Assembly (NCBI GenBank): GCA_902762495.1
Contig: CACWOL010000031.1
Span: 1 to 41,228 of the forward strand
Length of the DNA stretch: 41,228 nt
Direction of reading: 5' to 3'
From: an uncultured bacterium
GTDB taxonomy: Bacteria; Verrucomicrobiota; Lentisphaeria; Victivallales; UBA1829
Notes under the pieces: generated by a model
Told to the model about the DNA's origin: nothing
Databases searched by the model: none
What the model saw: only the letters and a program-made list of their open reading frames with translations
Shown here: positions 32,347-40,560 of the stretch, piece after piece
Position numbering within the stretch: the stretch's first letter is position 1
Layout: every line of letters starts with the position of its first letter
Translations under genes and position numbers: made by a program

Positions 32347-33034
32347 ATAGAAAATCAATAAAAAAACGGTCAAATCCGAAAAAGGACTGACCGTTTTGAA
32401 AAACAGATTGATGAAACGGTGTGATCAGAATCCGCCGAAGCCGCCCATACCGCCGCCGAAGCCGCCCATGCCGCCGCCGAAGCCGCCCATGCCGCCGCCG
32501 GCCGCCCATGCCGCCGCCAAAGTCCATACCGCCGCCGAAGCCGCCCATGCCGCCAGGACCACAGAAGCCGCCCATGCCGCCAGGACCACCGAAGCCGCCC
32601 ATGCCGCCAGGACCACCGAAGTCCATACCGCCGCCGAAGCCGCCCATGCCGCCAGGACCGCCGAAGCCGCCCATGGCGCCAGGACCGCCGAAACCGCCGG
32701 GTCCGAAGTCCATGCCGGGTCCCATGCCGGGCCCCGTGATGGTCGTAGTCGTCATAATGGGACCGGCCGCATTATTTCTCTGTGCGTTCGCCGCCGCTTC
32801 AGTGGCCTTGCGGGCTTCTTCACGCTGGGCACGGCGTTCTTCCGCCGTCAGGCGTTTCGACGAATTGTCAACAGCTGCGACCGTCTTCTTCGAGGAACCG
32901 AAGGACGGAGGCGCAAACTGAATCAGAGCAAAAAGGATAAACGGAAGCGCTGTAAGGAGCAGGACAATAACGAACACCAGGTTGTACAGCGGACTGTTTT
33001 TTTGCACGTTCGACGAGGAAGAAGATTTTTTCAT
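32327..33034 (-). CDS. Membrane-anchored Gly/Met/Phe-repeat protein with a frameshift in the repeats
   Basis: ATG 33034 follows AGGAGA by seven bases. The protein has a Ser-rich start, one membrane span (YNLVFVIVLLLTALPFILFA), a charged helix (LTAEERRAQREEARKATEAA), and then about 100 residues of repeats such as GGPGGMGGFGGGMDFG. Near base 32500 one repeat unit lacks two bases (CCGCCGGCCGCC instead of CCGCCGAAGCCGCC). Beyond it the read frame becomes Arg-rich and stops at 32327. In the restored frame the repeats continue as GGGMGGFGGGMGGFGGF and stop at 32425. A strong terminator (32363-32397) and the next gene's promoter (32318-32346) lie inside the shifted extension, so 32425 is the ancestral end. 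No function is known; such repeats are usually flexible. Confidence 0.65.
   Translation of the reverse strand: MKKSSSSSNVQKNSPLYNLVFVIVLLLTALPFILFALIQFAPPSFGSSKKTVAAVDNSSKRLTAEERRAQREEARKATEAAANAQRNNAAGPIMTTTTITGPGMGPGMDFGPGGFGGPGAMGGFGGPGGMGGFGGGMDFGGPGGMGGFGGPGGMGGFCGPGGMGGFGGGMDFGGGMGGRRRHGRLRRRHGRLRRRYGRLRRILITPFHQSVFQNGQSFFGFDRFFIDFLFAIACI
32363..32397 (-). terminator. Terminator of the Gly/Met/Phe-repeat gene
   Basis: Read leftward: AAAACGGTC (32397-32389), a 17-base loop and GACCGTTTT (32371-32363), then more T residues. A perfect nine-base-pair stem with a U run. Confidence 0.85.
32430..32715 (-). repeat. Tandem coding repeats (Gly-Gly-Phe/Met units)
   Basis: Repeated units built from GCCGCCCATGCCGCC and CCGAAGCCGCCC on the plus strand, spaced mostly 18-24 bases, encode MGGFGG and MGGFGGPGG. 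Such DNA is prone to slippage, which explains the frameshift near 32500. Confidence 0.8.
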
Positions 33035-33141
33035 CGTTGTCTCCTGTTTGGACATCGGGGTATAATTTGAGCTAATCAAGATATTTAACGCCGGGGAAAG
33101 CGGTTTTATTGTATCAAATCATGAAAAAATTGAAAGAATGT

Positions 33142-33170
33142 TTGCTTTTTCCGGTCCAACGTGGTATATT
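33142..33170 (+). promoter_or_regulatory. Promoter for the 33244 membrane-protein gene
   Basis: TTGCTT (33142-33147), 17 bases, TATATT (33165-33170), 73 bases before ATG 33244. Its position argues against the earlier in-frame starts at 33109 and 33121. Confidence 0.6.
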
Positions 33171-33243
33171 GGAAACCATTGTCCGCACACATGATGTACT
33201 GAAAAGTACTTTATTATTCTCGACATCAAAAGTTTTCTATCAA

Positions 33244-34983
33244 ATGAGCCGAACGTTCCAACGCGCCGTATTCATCACAGCCGCTATTCTCCTTGCTTTG
33301 GACATTCTTGGACTTTATGTCCCCGCGAAATTCGGCACGTGCTGGCTCGTGATCCCCGATGCCCTTGAGAACGCGTTCTGCGCCGACAACTTCCTGCGGG
33401 AAGGGAAATACGGCTTTTATTTGAACGGCGTGCTGCATCCGTCGCGTTATCTGCCGTGGTTTCCCCTGCTCTTCCTCGCGCCGTTTCAGGCGCTCACCGG
33501 CGATGTCTACGGCGCGGTCTACGGGTCCTGGCTCGCGGCCGCCGGACTCGCCGCTGTCATGTTTCTTTCCTGCCGACAGACTACGGTGCGTCCCGGACCA
33601 GCAGGGGCGCGGGATGTTGCGCTCGGCGGTCTGGCCGGACTGCTGACGTTCCCCGTTCTTCTGCTCAGTTCGTTCTTTATCGCGCTGACCGGATATGCGA
33701 TGACCGAAATCCCATATCTGCTGTTCTGCGTATGGGCGATGATCCTCTGGACACGTCTCGCTTCGCGGCCCGGCGTCGACATGGCTTCGCTGATGTGGTG
33801 TTCCGTCCTGATCGCGCTCGGCGGATCGGTGCGGTCTTCAGCCTACCCGATGCTTGCCCTGCCCTATCTTCTGATCTTCATGCGCGAGAAGGCATGGAAA
33901 CGGCGGTTCCTGCTGTGGTTCCTCGCCGCGCTTCCGACCGCGCTGGTCCTGATCGCATCCAACATCTTCAACTGGGGCGTCTTCGGATCGCCGTTCCGCA
34001 CGGGGTATCATTTCTGGTGTCCCGTCCCGTACGACTTCATGCCGTTGACGTTCAACCTCCGCTATGTCGCGGAATATCTGCCGCGCCTGGTCCGGGAAAA
34101 AGGCTTCTGGCTGACGATGGCGCTTCTGGCGGTCTGCGCCGCATGGTTCTGCGCCTCGCGCACCGCCCGCAAGGAAAAACTCCGGAGTTTCCCGAAATGG
34201 ACCGCGTGGGAAGCCGCCATGACGTTCGCCCTGCTCCAAAGCACGATCATTTTCGTCCTGTACATCGTTTATTTCTTCTATGACAAACGCATGTATCTGC
34301 CGATCCTGGTCATGGTTCTGCCGCCTGCCGCTTCCGCCGCGGCAAACCTGCTCCGCATGGTCCTGAAGAAACGACAGACGGCATGCTGGATCCTCGCAGG
34401 TGCGGCGGTTGTCCTGCAGCTCGTCGCAATGCACAATCTGAACGACTATCACAAGGCGATCCGCGGGATCCCGGACGACCGGGCGAAACTGGAATATCTC
34501 AGCTCAATCCTTCCCGGAAACGCCGTCCTGTTGTCCATGTTCAATCCCGCCGTCGCCGACAAGTTTTTCCAGCACGGCACCGACCGCAAGATCATCCCCG
34601 TCAACCGCATCCACGAATACGCCGACAAAATCGCCGCTCCGCAGAAGGTGAAGGCGTGCGATCCGCCGCCGCGCGATGCAGTCGACAACCTCGCGCCCGG
34701 GTTGCTCTCCCAACCCGGATGCTACCTGCCGTTCCCGTACGCGCTGTCCGACGATCCCGCGTTCTTCGAGGAGCTCATGAAGAAAAACGAGGGTGTCCCG
34801 TTCTACTTCATCACCGGCACGAACCGGATGGCGCCGCTTGAAATCCGGGCTGTGATGGAATTCGCGGACGCCGAAATCGTGGAGCAGAAAGACAACGTCA
34901 TCGTGTGGCAGCTGCATCGGAAAGTGTCCGCGGCAGATGATGCCGGGACAGATGCGGACCAGGACGAAAGCGGACGGGAATAA
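33244..34983 (+). CDS. Multi-span membrane protein, GT-C glycosyltransferase-like
   Basis: From ATG 33244 the product has about 579 residues: a first span (TFQRAVFITAAILLALDILG), a periplasmic loop (about 25-70) with an acidic LENAFCADNFLREGKYGFYL, eight to ten more spans to about residue 415, and a soluble C-terminal domain of about 160 residues. The layout resembles ArnT/PMT-type enzymes that move sugars from polyprenyl phosphate on the periplasmic side; the acidic first loop fits, but no named family is certain. The frame is open upstream to 33109. I chose 33244 because the promoter ends at 33170 and the first span starts there, although no Shine-Dalgarno is evident. It converges with murI 30 bases downstream. 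Confidence 0.72.
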   Translation: MSRTFQRAVFITAAILLALDILGLYVPAKFGTCWLVIPDALENAFCADNFLREGKYGFYLNGVLHPSRYLPWFPLLFLAPFQALTGDVYGAVYGSWLAAAGLAAVMFLSCRQTTVRPGPAGARDVALGGLAGLLTFPVLLLSSFFIALTGYAMTEIPYLLFCVWAMILWTRLASRPGVDMASLMWCSVLIALGGSVRSSAYPMLALPYLLIFMREKAWKRRFLLWFLAALPTALVLIASNIFNWGVFGSPFRTGYHFWCPVPYDFMPLTFNLRYVAEYLPRLVREKGFWLTMALLAVCAAWFCASRTARKEKLRSFPKWTAWEAAMTFALLQSTIIFVLYIVYFFYDKRMYLPILVMVLPPAASAAANLLRMVLKKRQTACWILAGAAVVLQLVAMHNLNDYHKAIRGIPDDRAKLEYLSSILPGNAVLLSMFNPAVADKFFQHGTDRKIIPVNRIHEYADKIAAPQKVKACDPPPRDAVDNLAPGLLSQPGCYLPFPYALSDDPAFFEELMKKNEGVPFYFITGTNRMAPLEIRAVMEFADAEIVEQKDNVIVWQLHRKVSAADDAGTDADQDESGRE

Positions 34984-35013
34984 TCCTGAAAAGGAAACAA
35001 AGAGGCGGGGCGA

Positions 35014-35856
35014 TCAGGTGTTGACGACGTCCGCCAGATGAATATCGATAACCTCGCCGTCTCCGGCATCCAGGAACCGCCGCGCGAGCCGTTCGAAACC
35101 GGGCGTCCGGTCGGTCACATAATACTGCGCACGTCCATTGCGGCCGGGTTCCGCGCACAATCCTTTTTCCTTCAGCAGACGGCTCAGATAATCCGCCGCG
35201 GCCGCCGCGCTGTCGAGGATCAGCGTGCCTTTCGGGAGATACTGGCTGAGGGCGGGCCGGAACAGCGGATAATGGGTGCAGCCGAGCAGCACGACCTCCG
35301 GCGGATCACGAAGAAGTTGTGCCAGATAGAGGTCGAATATCTCATGCACGATCGCGCCGTTCGTCACACCCTCCTCGATCACGGGCACGAAGAGCGGACA
35401 CGCGATGCTCCGCACGATCAGACGAGGATCGGCGGCAAGCAGGGCGTGTTCGTACGCGCCGCTGGCGATGGTCCCGCGGGTACCAAGTACGGCGACCTTG
35501 CGCCGTCCGGACGCGAGTACAGCCTCCACGCCCGCCAGGATCACGCCGCCGAGCGGGAAAGAGTGTTTTTCGTGCAGGATGTTCGGCAATGCCAGCGCGG
35601 ATACGGTGTTGCACGCCGCAACCGCCGCCTTGATCCCGAATTTCTCCAAAAATGCCAGGTCCTGACGCGCGAAGAGTTCGACCGTCTCCGGCGAACGGTT
35701 GCCGTACGGCACGCGGGCAGTATCGCCGAGGTAGATCACGTCTTCGTCCGGGAGTGCTTCCCGGACGGCCCGGACGACGGTAAGGCCGCCGAGACCGGAA
35801 TCGAAGAGCCCGATCGGGCGGTTGTCATATTCCTTTGTGCGGCGTTTCGCGGGCAT
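35014..35856 (-). CDS. murI: Glutamate racemase
   Basis: Interconverts L- and D-glutamate to supply D-Glu for peptidoglycan. The catalytic pair is present: Cys82 in AACNTVSALAL and Cys193 in VVLLGCTHYPLF. The N-terminal FDSGLGGLTV (Asp19) and GDTARVPYGNRS are the usual substrate-loop motifs. At 280 residues the length is normal. ATG 35856 follows GAGGAG by about nine bases and lies six bases after the GNAT stop. It is the last gene of the operon that also holds accA and a LysM/YkuD gene, so cell-wall and fatty-acid supply are linked here. Confidence 0.95.
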   Translation of the reverse strand: MPAKRRTKEYDNRPIGLFDSGLGGLTVVRAVREALPDEDVIYLGDTARVPYGNRSPETVELFARQDLAFLEKFGIKAAVAACNTVSALALPNILHEKHSFPLGGVILAGVEAVLASGRRKVAVLGTRGTIASGAYEHALLAADPRLIVRSIACPLFVPVIEEGVTNGAIVHEIFDLYLAQLLRDPPEVVLLGCTHYPLFRPALSQYLPKGTLILDSAAAAADYLSRLLKEKGLCAEPGRNGRAQYYVTDRTPGFERLARRFLDAGDGEVIDIHLADVVNT

Positions 35857-35862
35857 GGCGGT

Positions 35863-36381
35863 TCACTCCTCTTTCAGAAGTTCGGCGGGAACGGGGACAT
35901 CGATCACCACGGCGGTTTCGTCGCAGTGGTCCTTTTTCGGGCAGACGCAGCAGTCGCTCCATATCTTCGGCGGGAACGTGTATTTGTCGATGATGCGGAA
36001 TCCGAGGTACTGGAAGAACGCGACGCGGTACGTGAGCGCGAAGACGTGCCCGTGTCCGCCGCCGGTGCGTTCCATGGCTTTCACGAGCAGGGCTTTCACG
36101 AGACGCGAACCGATCCCCTGCCCCGCCAGGTCGCGGCGCACCGCCAGGGAACGGATCTCGTTGAGGTTGTTTCCGAAATCGCGGAGCGCACCGCATGCGG
36201 CGATAGTTCCATTCAATTCAGCCACGAGGAAATTCGCGATGCGCGCCTGAATATCCGCCACGGGACGCGGCAGGAGTTTGCCCTCGGTGGAAAACGTCGC
36301 CAGCAGGGCGTAGATCGCGGGCGCATCTTCGACTCTGGCCGGGCGGATCAGCGCACCGGGGCATGGCGACTGCGCCGCCAT
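35863..36381 (-). CDS. GNAT-family N-acetyltransferase (ArgA-like)
   Basis: A 172-residue acetyl-CoA-dependent acetyltransferase. The acetyl-CoA loop is RRDLAGQGIGSRLVKALL (about 82-99), preceded by beta strand IRSLAV. The C-terminal pattern FFQYLGFRIIDKYTFPPKIW and DCCVCPKKDHCDETAV, with four cysteines, is typical of short stand-alone N-acetylglutamate synthase-like proteins, which would start arginine synthesis. I keep this as a family-level call because no arg genes are nearby. ATG 36381 begins one base after the accA stop, so translation is coupled. Confidence 0.82.
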   Translation of the reverse strand: MAAQSPCPGALIRPARVEDAPAIYALLATFSTEGKLLPRPVADIQARIANFLVAELNGTIAACGALRDFGNNLNEIRSLAVRRDLAGQGIGSRLVKALLVKAMERTGGGHGHVFALTYRVAFFQYLGFRIIDKYTFPPKIWSDCCVCPKKDHCDETAVVIDVPVPAELLKEE

Positions 36382-36382
36382 G

Positions 36383-37348
36383 TCAGGCTTTTGCCTCCCC
36401 GAAGTACTTGACGTCGCGGAAATGATGGTAGCGCTGTTCGACCAGCTCGTCGGCGGACATGTCGGATAAGTCTTCGAGCTGCTTCAGGATTTCGAGCTTG
36501 AGATAGGCCGCGGCCTTGTCATAGTTGTGATGCGCGCCGCCGACCGGTTCCGGGATCACCCCGTCGATCAGGCCGAGCCTCAGCAGTTCGTCGGCAGTGA
36601 GCTTCAACGCTGCGGCCGCCTGTTCGGAGTACGCGCGGTCTTTCCAGAGGATGGCCGCGCAGCCTTCGGGCGTGATGATGGAGTAATAGGAATTCTCGAG
36701 CAGGAAGACCTTGTTTGCCACGCCGAGGCCGAGCGCGCCGCCGCTGCCGCCCTCGCCGATCACGAACGAGATCACGGGGACTTTCAGCCCGAACATCTCG
36801 CGCAGATTGACCGCGATCGCCTCGCCGATATGGCGTTCCTCCGCGCCGACGCCGGGATAGGCACCGGGAGTGTCGATCAGCGTCACGATCGGAAGTCCGG
36901 CGAGTTCGGCGACCTTCATCAGGCGCAGCGCCTTGCGATAGCCTTCCGGGTTCGGGCAGCCGAAATTGCGGAACACGTTTTCCTTCACGTTGCGCCCCTT
37001 CTGCGTGCCGATCATCATCACGGGGATGCCGTCGATGCGCGCGAACCCGCCCACGATGGCCGGGTCGTCGGCGAATCTGCGGTCGCCGTGGAATTCCATG
37101 AAGTCGGTGCAGATACGGGAGATGTAGTCGAGGGAATACGGGCGGAACGGATGCCGGGCGAGCTGGACGCGCTGCCACGGGGTGAGATTGGTATAGATGG
37201 TCTTCTTGGCCGCGGTCAGCTTGCGGCGCAGGGAGCGGAGTTCTTTGGAATGGTCTCCCGAACCGGCGGCATCCATGCGCATGAGGGCGTCGATGCGGTC
37301 TTCCAGTTCGGCAAGAGGTTTTTCAAATTCCAGGACTGCAATGGACAT
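36383..37348 (-). CDS. accA: Acetyl-CoA carboxylase carboxyltransferase subunit alpha
   Basis: Together with AccD it transfers the carboxyl group from biotin to acetyl-CoA, the first step of fatty-acid synthesis. The protein is 321 residues, normal for AccA. It begins with the conserved helical segment LEFEKPLAELEDRIDALMRM. Later motifs are HPFRPYSLDYI, FMEFHGDRRFADDPAIVGGF, the TLIDTPGAYPGVGAEERHIG stretch, and GEGGSGGALGLGVANKVFLL. ATG 37348 follows AAAGGA at nine bases. It is the second gene of the operon, 42 bases after the LysM/YkuD gene. No accD is present in the window. Confidence 0.96.
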   Translation of the reverse strand: MSIAVLEFEKPLAELEDRIDALMRMDAAGSGDHSKELRSLRRKLTAAKKTIYTNLTPWQRVQLARHPFRPYSLDYISRICTDFMEFHGDRRFADDPAIVGGFARIDGIPVMMIGTQKGRNVKENVFRNFGCPNPEGYRKALRLMKVAELAGLPIVTLIDTPGAYPGVGAEERHIGEAIAVNLREMFGLKVPVISFVIGEGGSGGALGLGVANKVFLLENSYYSIITPEGCAAILWKDRAYSEQAAAALKLTADELLRLGLIDGVIPEPVGGAHHNYDKAAAYLKLEILKQLEDLSDMSADELVEQRYHHFRDVKYFGEAKA

Positions 37349-37390
37349 TGGGATCGTTTCCTTTATGTTCGGCCGTTCGTTGACCCGGGA

Positions 37391-38373
37391 TCATTTGATC
37401 TCCACGGTCGTTTCGAGCGGGACGAGGTCGTACAGTTCTTTCACATCGTCGTTCGACAATCTGAAATAGCCGGGCGCGCCGGGCGAAGCGTCGGGCGTGC
37501 CGGCGCGGTTCGTGCCATGGATGGCGGTACCCTCGGCGCCGGCGCTTGCGCCGGTCCCTTTCAGGGCCATCCAGCGGGCGCCGATGATATTCCCGGCGGA
37601 ACCGGGCTGATACGTCTGTCCGTCCACGCGCCAGACCGGGTCCTTCTGCTTGGAGAAAATCCGGAAGGTCCCGGAGAAGGACTGGGAGATGGCGGAGCCG
37701 GGATAGACGCTGTAAATTTTGAAGAGTTTGTTGTTGGTCTTGAGGAGAAGCTTGTTGTCGGAACGGCGGATTTCGATGGACCACACGCTCTGGGGTATCT
37801 TGAGCTTCTGCCCGATGTTCAGGCGGGTCGTGGTCATGCCGTTCGCCTTCTGGATCGCCGAAACGGACGTATTGTAGTTCAGGGCGATCTTGGAAAGGGT
37901 ATCGCCGCTCTTCACCGAGTAGTCGACGTTCGTTTCCGAATCGGTGCCGCTGCGGTAGATGTTCATGCTGGCGCGGCCGAGCAGGTTCGCCGCGGGCTCG
38001 AACAGGGAATCGGAGGAATCCATCGGCACGAGCATGTCGCGCAGGATCGTGCGGCATTTCTCGAATTTGCGTTCGTTGAACGCCTGGAGCGCCTCGTCAT
38101 AGAGCTTGCGCTGCTGTTTCAGACGCTGCCGTTCGAATTCCTGAAGATCAAACTGATTCTCGGCAGAATCGTTCTCGCGGGCGCGATAGTCACGGATGGC
38201 GGCGGCAGTCTCATCGCTGTCGGCAAAGGCGCGCTCGTCCGCGAAGGTCAGCGCTGCGGCATCGTTGTCCCTGCGAAAACACGGTACAGGCCGGTACGAT
38301 TGCGCCTAGACTCGGCGGTTCTGATCCCGTAGATACCATAACTGCCAGATGATTTTTTCTTCATCTTTGCCAT
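37391..38373 (-). pseudogene. LysM / L,D-transpeptidase-fold (YkuD) protein, frameshifted and lacking the catalytic cysteine
   Basis: GGAG and ATG 38373 open a frame MAKMKKKSSGSYGIYGIRTA that reads to about 38270. The coding frame then moves by one base and continues (DNDAAALTFADERAFADSDE, a long charged helix with ENQFDLQEFERQRLKQQRKL) into LysM (YSVKSGDTLSKIALNYNTSV) and a YkuD domain. The whole span is 983 bases, one short of a multiple of three, which fits loss of one base in the CCC run at 38269-38271. In the YkuD motif IHGTNRAGTPDASPGAPGYFRL the usual catalytic Cys of GCxR is Tyr, so peptidoglycan cross-linking activity is unlikely. Without the frameshift the protein would have about 327 residues. 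If the shift is a sequencing error the gene is intact but still Cys-less. A downstream-only reading starts at ATG 38035. Confidence 0.75.
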
Positions 38374-38422
38374 TTTGACTCCGGCCTGTTTGCTGTTTTC
38401 GAGTTATAAATCTCGCGCCGAA

Positions 38423-38439
38423 AACTCAAACTTTGAGTT
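38423..38439. promoter_or_regulatory. 17-base palindrome upstream of the LysM/YkuD operon
   Basis: AACTCAAA, C, TTTGAGTT: perfect arms. It overlaps a weak leftward promoter (TTGAGT, 15 bases, TATAAC) about 50 bases before ATG 38373, so it may be an operator. Confidence 0.4.
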
Positions 38440-38654
38440 CGCGCGCTTATATAATCACTCTAATATATCACCTCTTTTCCATTTTGCCAGTGTTTTTTTC
38501 AAGTTTTTGAAGATTCTCACGACGCAAGCCGATTTTTTTCCTCCGAGGACTTGATTTTTCCGTTCAAGCGTGGCATAGTAACAGGCGGCCCTGCGCCGGG
38601 ATGGGGAGAGCCCTGAGCAGGACTGCAGGATCGGAAACAGGAAGGGGGATCACG

Positions 38655-39365
38655 ATGAGCCGCGGAAAAAAAGTATTGTTCGTCGTCACATCGCACGACA
38701 GGATGGGGGTACTGCGGAACCGGAAAACGGGTGTCTGGCTGGAGGATTTCGCCGTTGCGCATGACATCCTGTCCGAGGCCGGATACGAGGCGACGACCGC
38801 CTCGCCGCGCGGCGGGGAGATACCGGTCGACCCGGACAGCATGCGGGCAACAGAGCCGGGCTTCTTCGAGCCGGACATCTGGCTTGAACGGAAAAAGGAG
38901 CTTCTGCTGGAATCGGTCCCGTTGGGCGAGATCATGCCGGATGAATACGACGCCGTGTACTATCCCGGCGGCTACGGTTCGTTCTGGGATCTTTCGGTCA
39001 ACCGGGACAATGCGGAACTGCTGGAATCCTTTGTCAACTCCGGCAAACCAGTTGCGGCCATCCGGCATGGCGGCGCCGCGCTCCTGTCTGCAAAAACGCC
39101 CGCCGGAGAAAGCATCCTGAATGGACGCCGGGTGACCGGGGCGAGCGACGACGAGGAACGTCAGATGGCGCTAGACCGGGTCGTTCCGTTTTCACTGGGG
39201 AAACGCCTGAGCCGCTGCGGAGCGGAGTACATCTGCACCGAACCGTGGAAACCGCATGTGATCACGGACGGGATGCTGATCACGGGACAGAACACGCAGT
39301 CGGCCGGTAAACTCGCGCGCGCCATGCTGTCCGTGATGGAGGGACCGGCGAACGGGAACGGATGA
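38655..39365 (+). CDS. DJ-1/PfpI (Hsp31-like) family protein with the nucleophile cysteine replaced by arginine
   Basis: A flavodoxin-like class-I glutamine-amidotransferase fold of 236 residues. ATG 38655 has a G-rich site (AAGGGGGAT) seven bases upstream. The Hsp31-type features are TGVWLEDFAVAHDILSEAGY, with Glu30, and DEYDAVYYPGGYGSFWDLSV. The nucleophile elbow, normally AVCHGPAAL, reads AAIRHGGAALL, with Arg137 where Cys is expected and His138 kept; the codon is CGG at 39063-39065. Family chemistry (glyoxalase/deglycase or chaperone-linked hydrolysis) depends on that cysteine, so this is probably a non-enzymatic relative. It stands alone between the YkuD operon and the MarR gene, converging with the latter. 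Confidence 0.87.
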   Translation: MSRGKKVLFVVTSHDRMGVLRNRKTGVWLEDFAVAHDILSEAGYEATTASPRGGEIPVDPDSMRATEPGFFEPDIWLERKKELLLESVPLGEIMPDEYDAVYYPGGYGSFWDLSVNRDNAELLESFVNSGKPVAAIRHGGAALLSAKTPAGESILNGRRVTGASDDEERQMALDRVVPFSLGKRLSRCGAEYICTEPWKPHVITDGMLITGQNTQSAGKLARAMLSVMEGPANGNG

Positions 39366-39388
39366 CCCCCCTGCCGTGCTTCAAAAAA

Positions 39389-40408
39389 TCAGAGGTACGG
39401 GTCGTATGTTTCGCCGGGCATCAGGAACGCCCTGCCTTCCTCGGATTTGAGGAACTGAAGCGTCAAATCCAGATCCCGTTCGAAAACATTGATCTTTTCC
39501 GGTTCGATCAAACTGAAGAAATTCTGCATGAAACAGGTATACGAAGATGCACACTGACGCCGCATGCGGAGTCCCTGCTGGGTCAGTCGGATGCCGTTCA
39601 TGCGGCGGTCATGAGGCGAAGGAACACGCTCCACCATGCCGTCCTGGATCATCGCGTTCAGTGTCTGGGACACCACGCCTGATGGAACGCGGAATCTCGC
39701 CGCCAGATCCTTGACCGAGGGAGATCCGATGTTGTGACCGGAAAGGTGAAACAGGTAATTCAGTAGCCGGAGTTTGCCGAGCGTCATGCGTCCGCGCTTC
39801 CCGTAATAATACACCATCACCGGGATCTTCAGGTTCGTGGCAAAGTGAAGGATCAGGTTCCAGACCGGAAGCGTGTTCAGATACTCCCGGCCGTTCCATT
39901 CATGCGAGACAAGTCCGGGGACTGAAAGATCGGATGGCTGCCGGATCACCGCGAGCTCCCCGCCGGTCCGGCTTTCCGCCAGCCGCACGAAGACCTCTTC
40001 CGTGGCCGCCATTTCCTCCGGTGTTATTCCGCTGTACTGCCGGAATGCTTCCAGCATCTTTTCGAAATGACGGAGCGGAGTCTTGCGGAATTCCCGGAGC
40101 TGCTCTGTCACCTGGATTAAAAAGGACCTGTGATCCTGCTCGGACCGGACATGTTCCAGCAATCCGTCCTCGATCAGCGCGTCGACCGCCTGCGATACCG
40201 CCCCGGAGGATAGCCCGGTAATGGCAAGGAGGTCTTTCATCGCGGGGCGCGCGTCCGGCCGTTCGAAAAAGAACTGGACGATCGGAAACTTCGCGAAATT
40301 GAACTGGACTTTGTTCTTTTCCAGGAGATAATACGACGTATTCCGCAGAATGTCGGAGATATTGAACAGTCTCATCCAAATACTTCGTGCTTTATTCGAG
40401 CTGATCAT
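39389..40408 (-). CDS. Double-MarR transcriptional regulator
   Basis: A 339-residue protein carrying two MarR-type winged helices in one chain. The first (about 45-125 from ATG 40408) has KDLLAITGLSSGAVSQAVDA then LIEDGLLEHVRSEQDHRSFL. The second (about 210-310) has VKDLAARFRVPSGVVSQTLN then AMIQDGMVERVPSPHDRRMN. The repeated VSQ recognition helices and wing DRR/DHR motifs show an internal duplication, so one chain may act as a covalent dimer. The promoter -10 at 40532-40537 rules out the in-frame upstream start at 40573. ATG 40408 is the best start, though its ribosome site is weak. A TAACAG-CTGTTA dyad at the transcript start suggests self-repression. The PAS kinase diverges from it. Confidence 0.8.
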   Translation of the reverse strand: MISSNKARSIWMRLFNISDILRNTSYYLLEKNKVQFNFAKFPIVQFFFERPDARPAMKDLLAITGLSSGAVSQAVDALIEDGLLEHVRSEQDHRSFLIQVTEQLREFRKTPLRHFEKMLEAFRQYSGITPEEMAATEEVFVRLAESRTGGELAVIRQPSDLSVPGLVSHEWNGREYLNTLPVWNLILHFATNLKIPVMVYYYGKRGRMTLGKLRLLNYLFHLSGHNIGSPSVKDLAARFRVPSGVVSQTLNAMIQDGMVERVPSPHDRRMNGIRLTQQGLRMRRQCASSYTCFMQNFFSLIEPEKINVFERDLDLTLQFLKSEEGRAFLMPGETYDPYL

Positions 40409-40518
40409 TCGGGTCTCTATGTGGTGGTTCGGTTGCGGAACAATGCGGTTCTTTCCCGAAACAAGCGGAACTGGTGAATGATCCCGGCGGAAACGCGTGG
40501 GCGATAAGATTAGATTTC

Positions 40519-40532
40519 TAACAGACCTGTTA
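40519..40532. promoter_or_regulatory. Candidate MarR operator
   Basis: TAACAGACCTGTTA: six-base arms around AC, touching the -10 box and transcript start of the double-MarR gene. Confidence 0.45.
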
Positions 40533-40560
40533 ATATACATTCTCTCCCGAAAATAATCAA
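40532..40560 (-). promoter_or_regulatory. Promoter for the double-MarR gene
   Basis: Read leftward: TTGATT (40560-40555), 17 bases, TATATT (40537-40532). Confidence 0.65.

Noticed and set aside
36527..38332. A 601-codon plus-strand frame opposite accA and the YkuD gene
   Set aside because: It spans two genes on the other strand, one of them accA beyond doubt; composition is that of a shadow.
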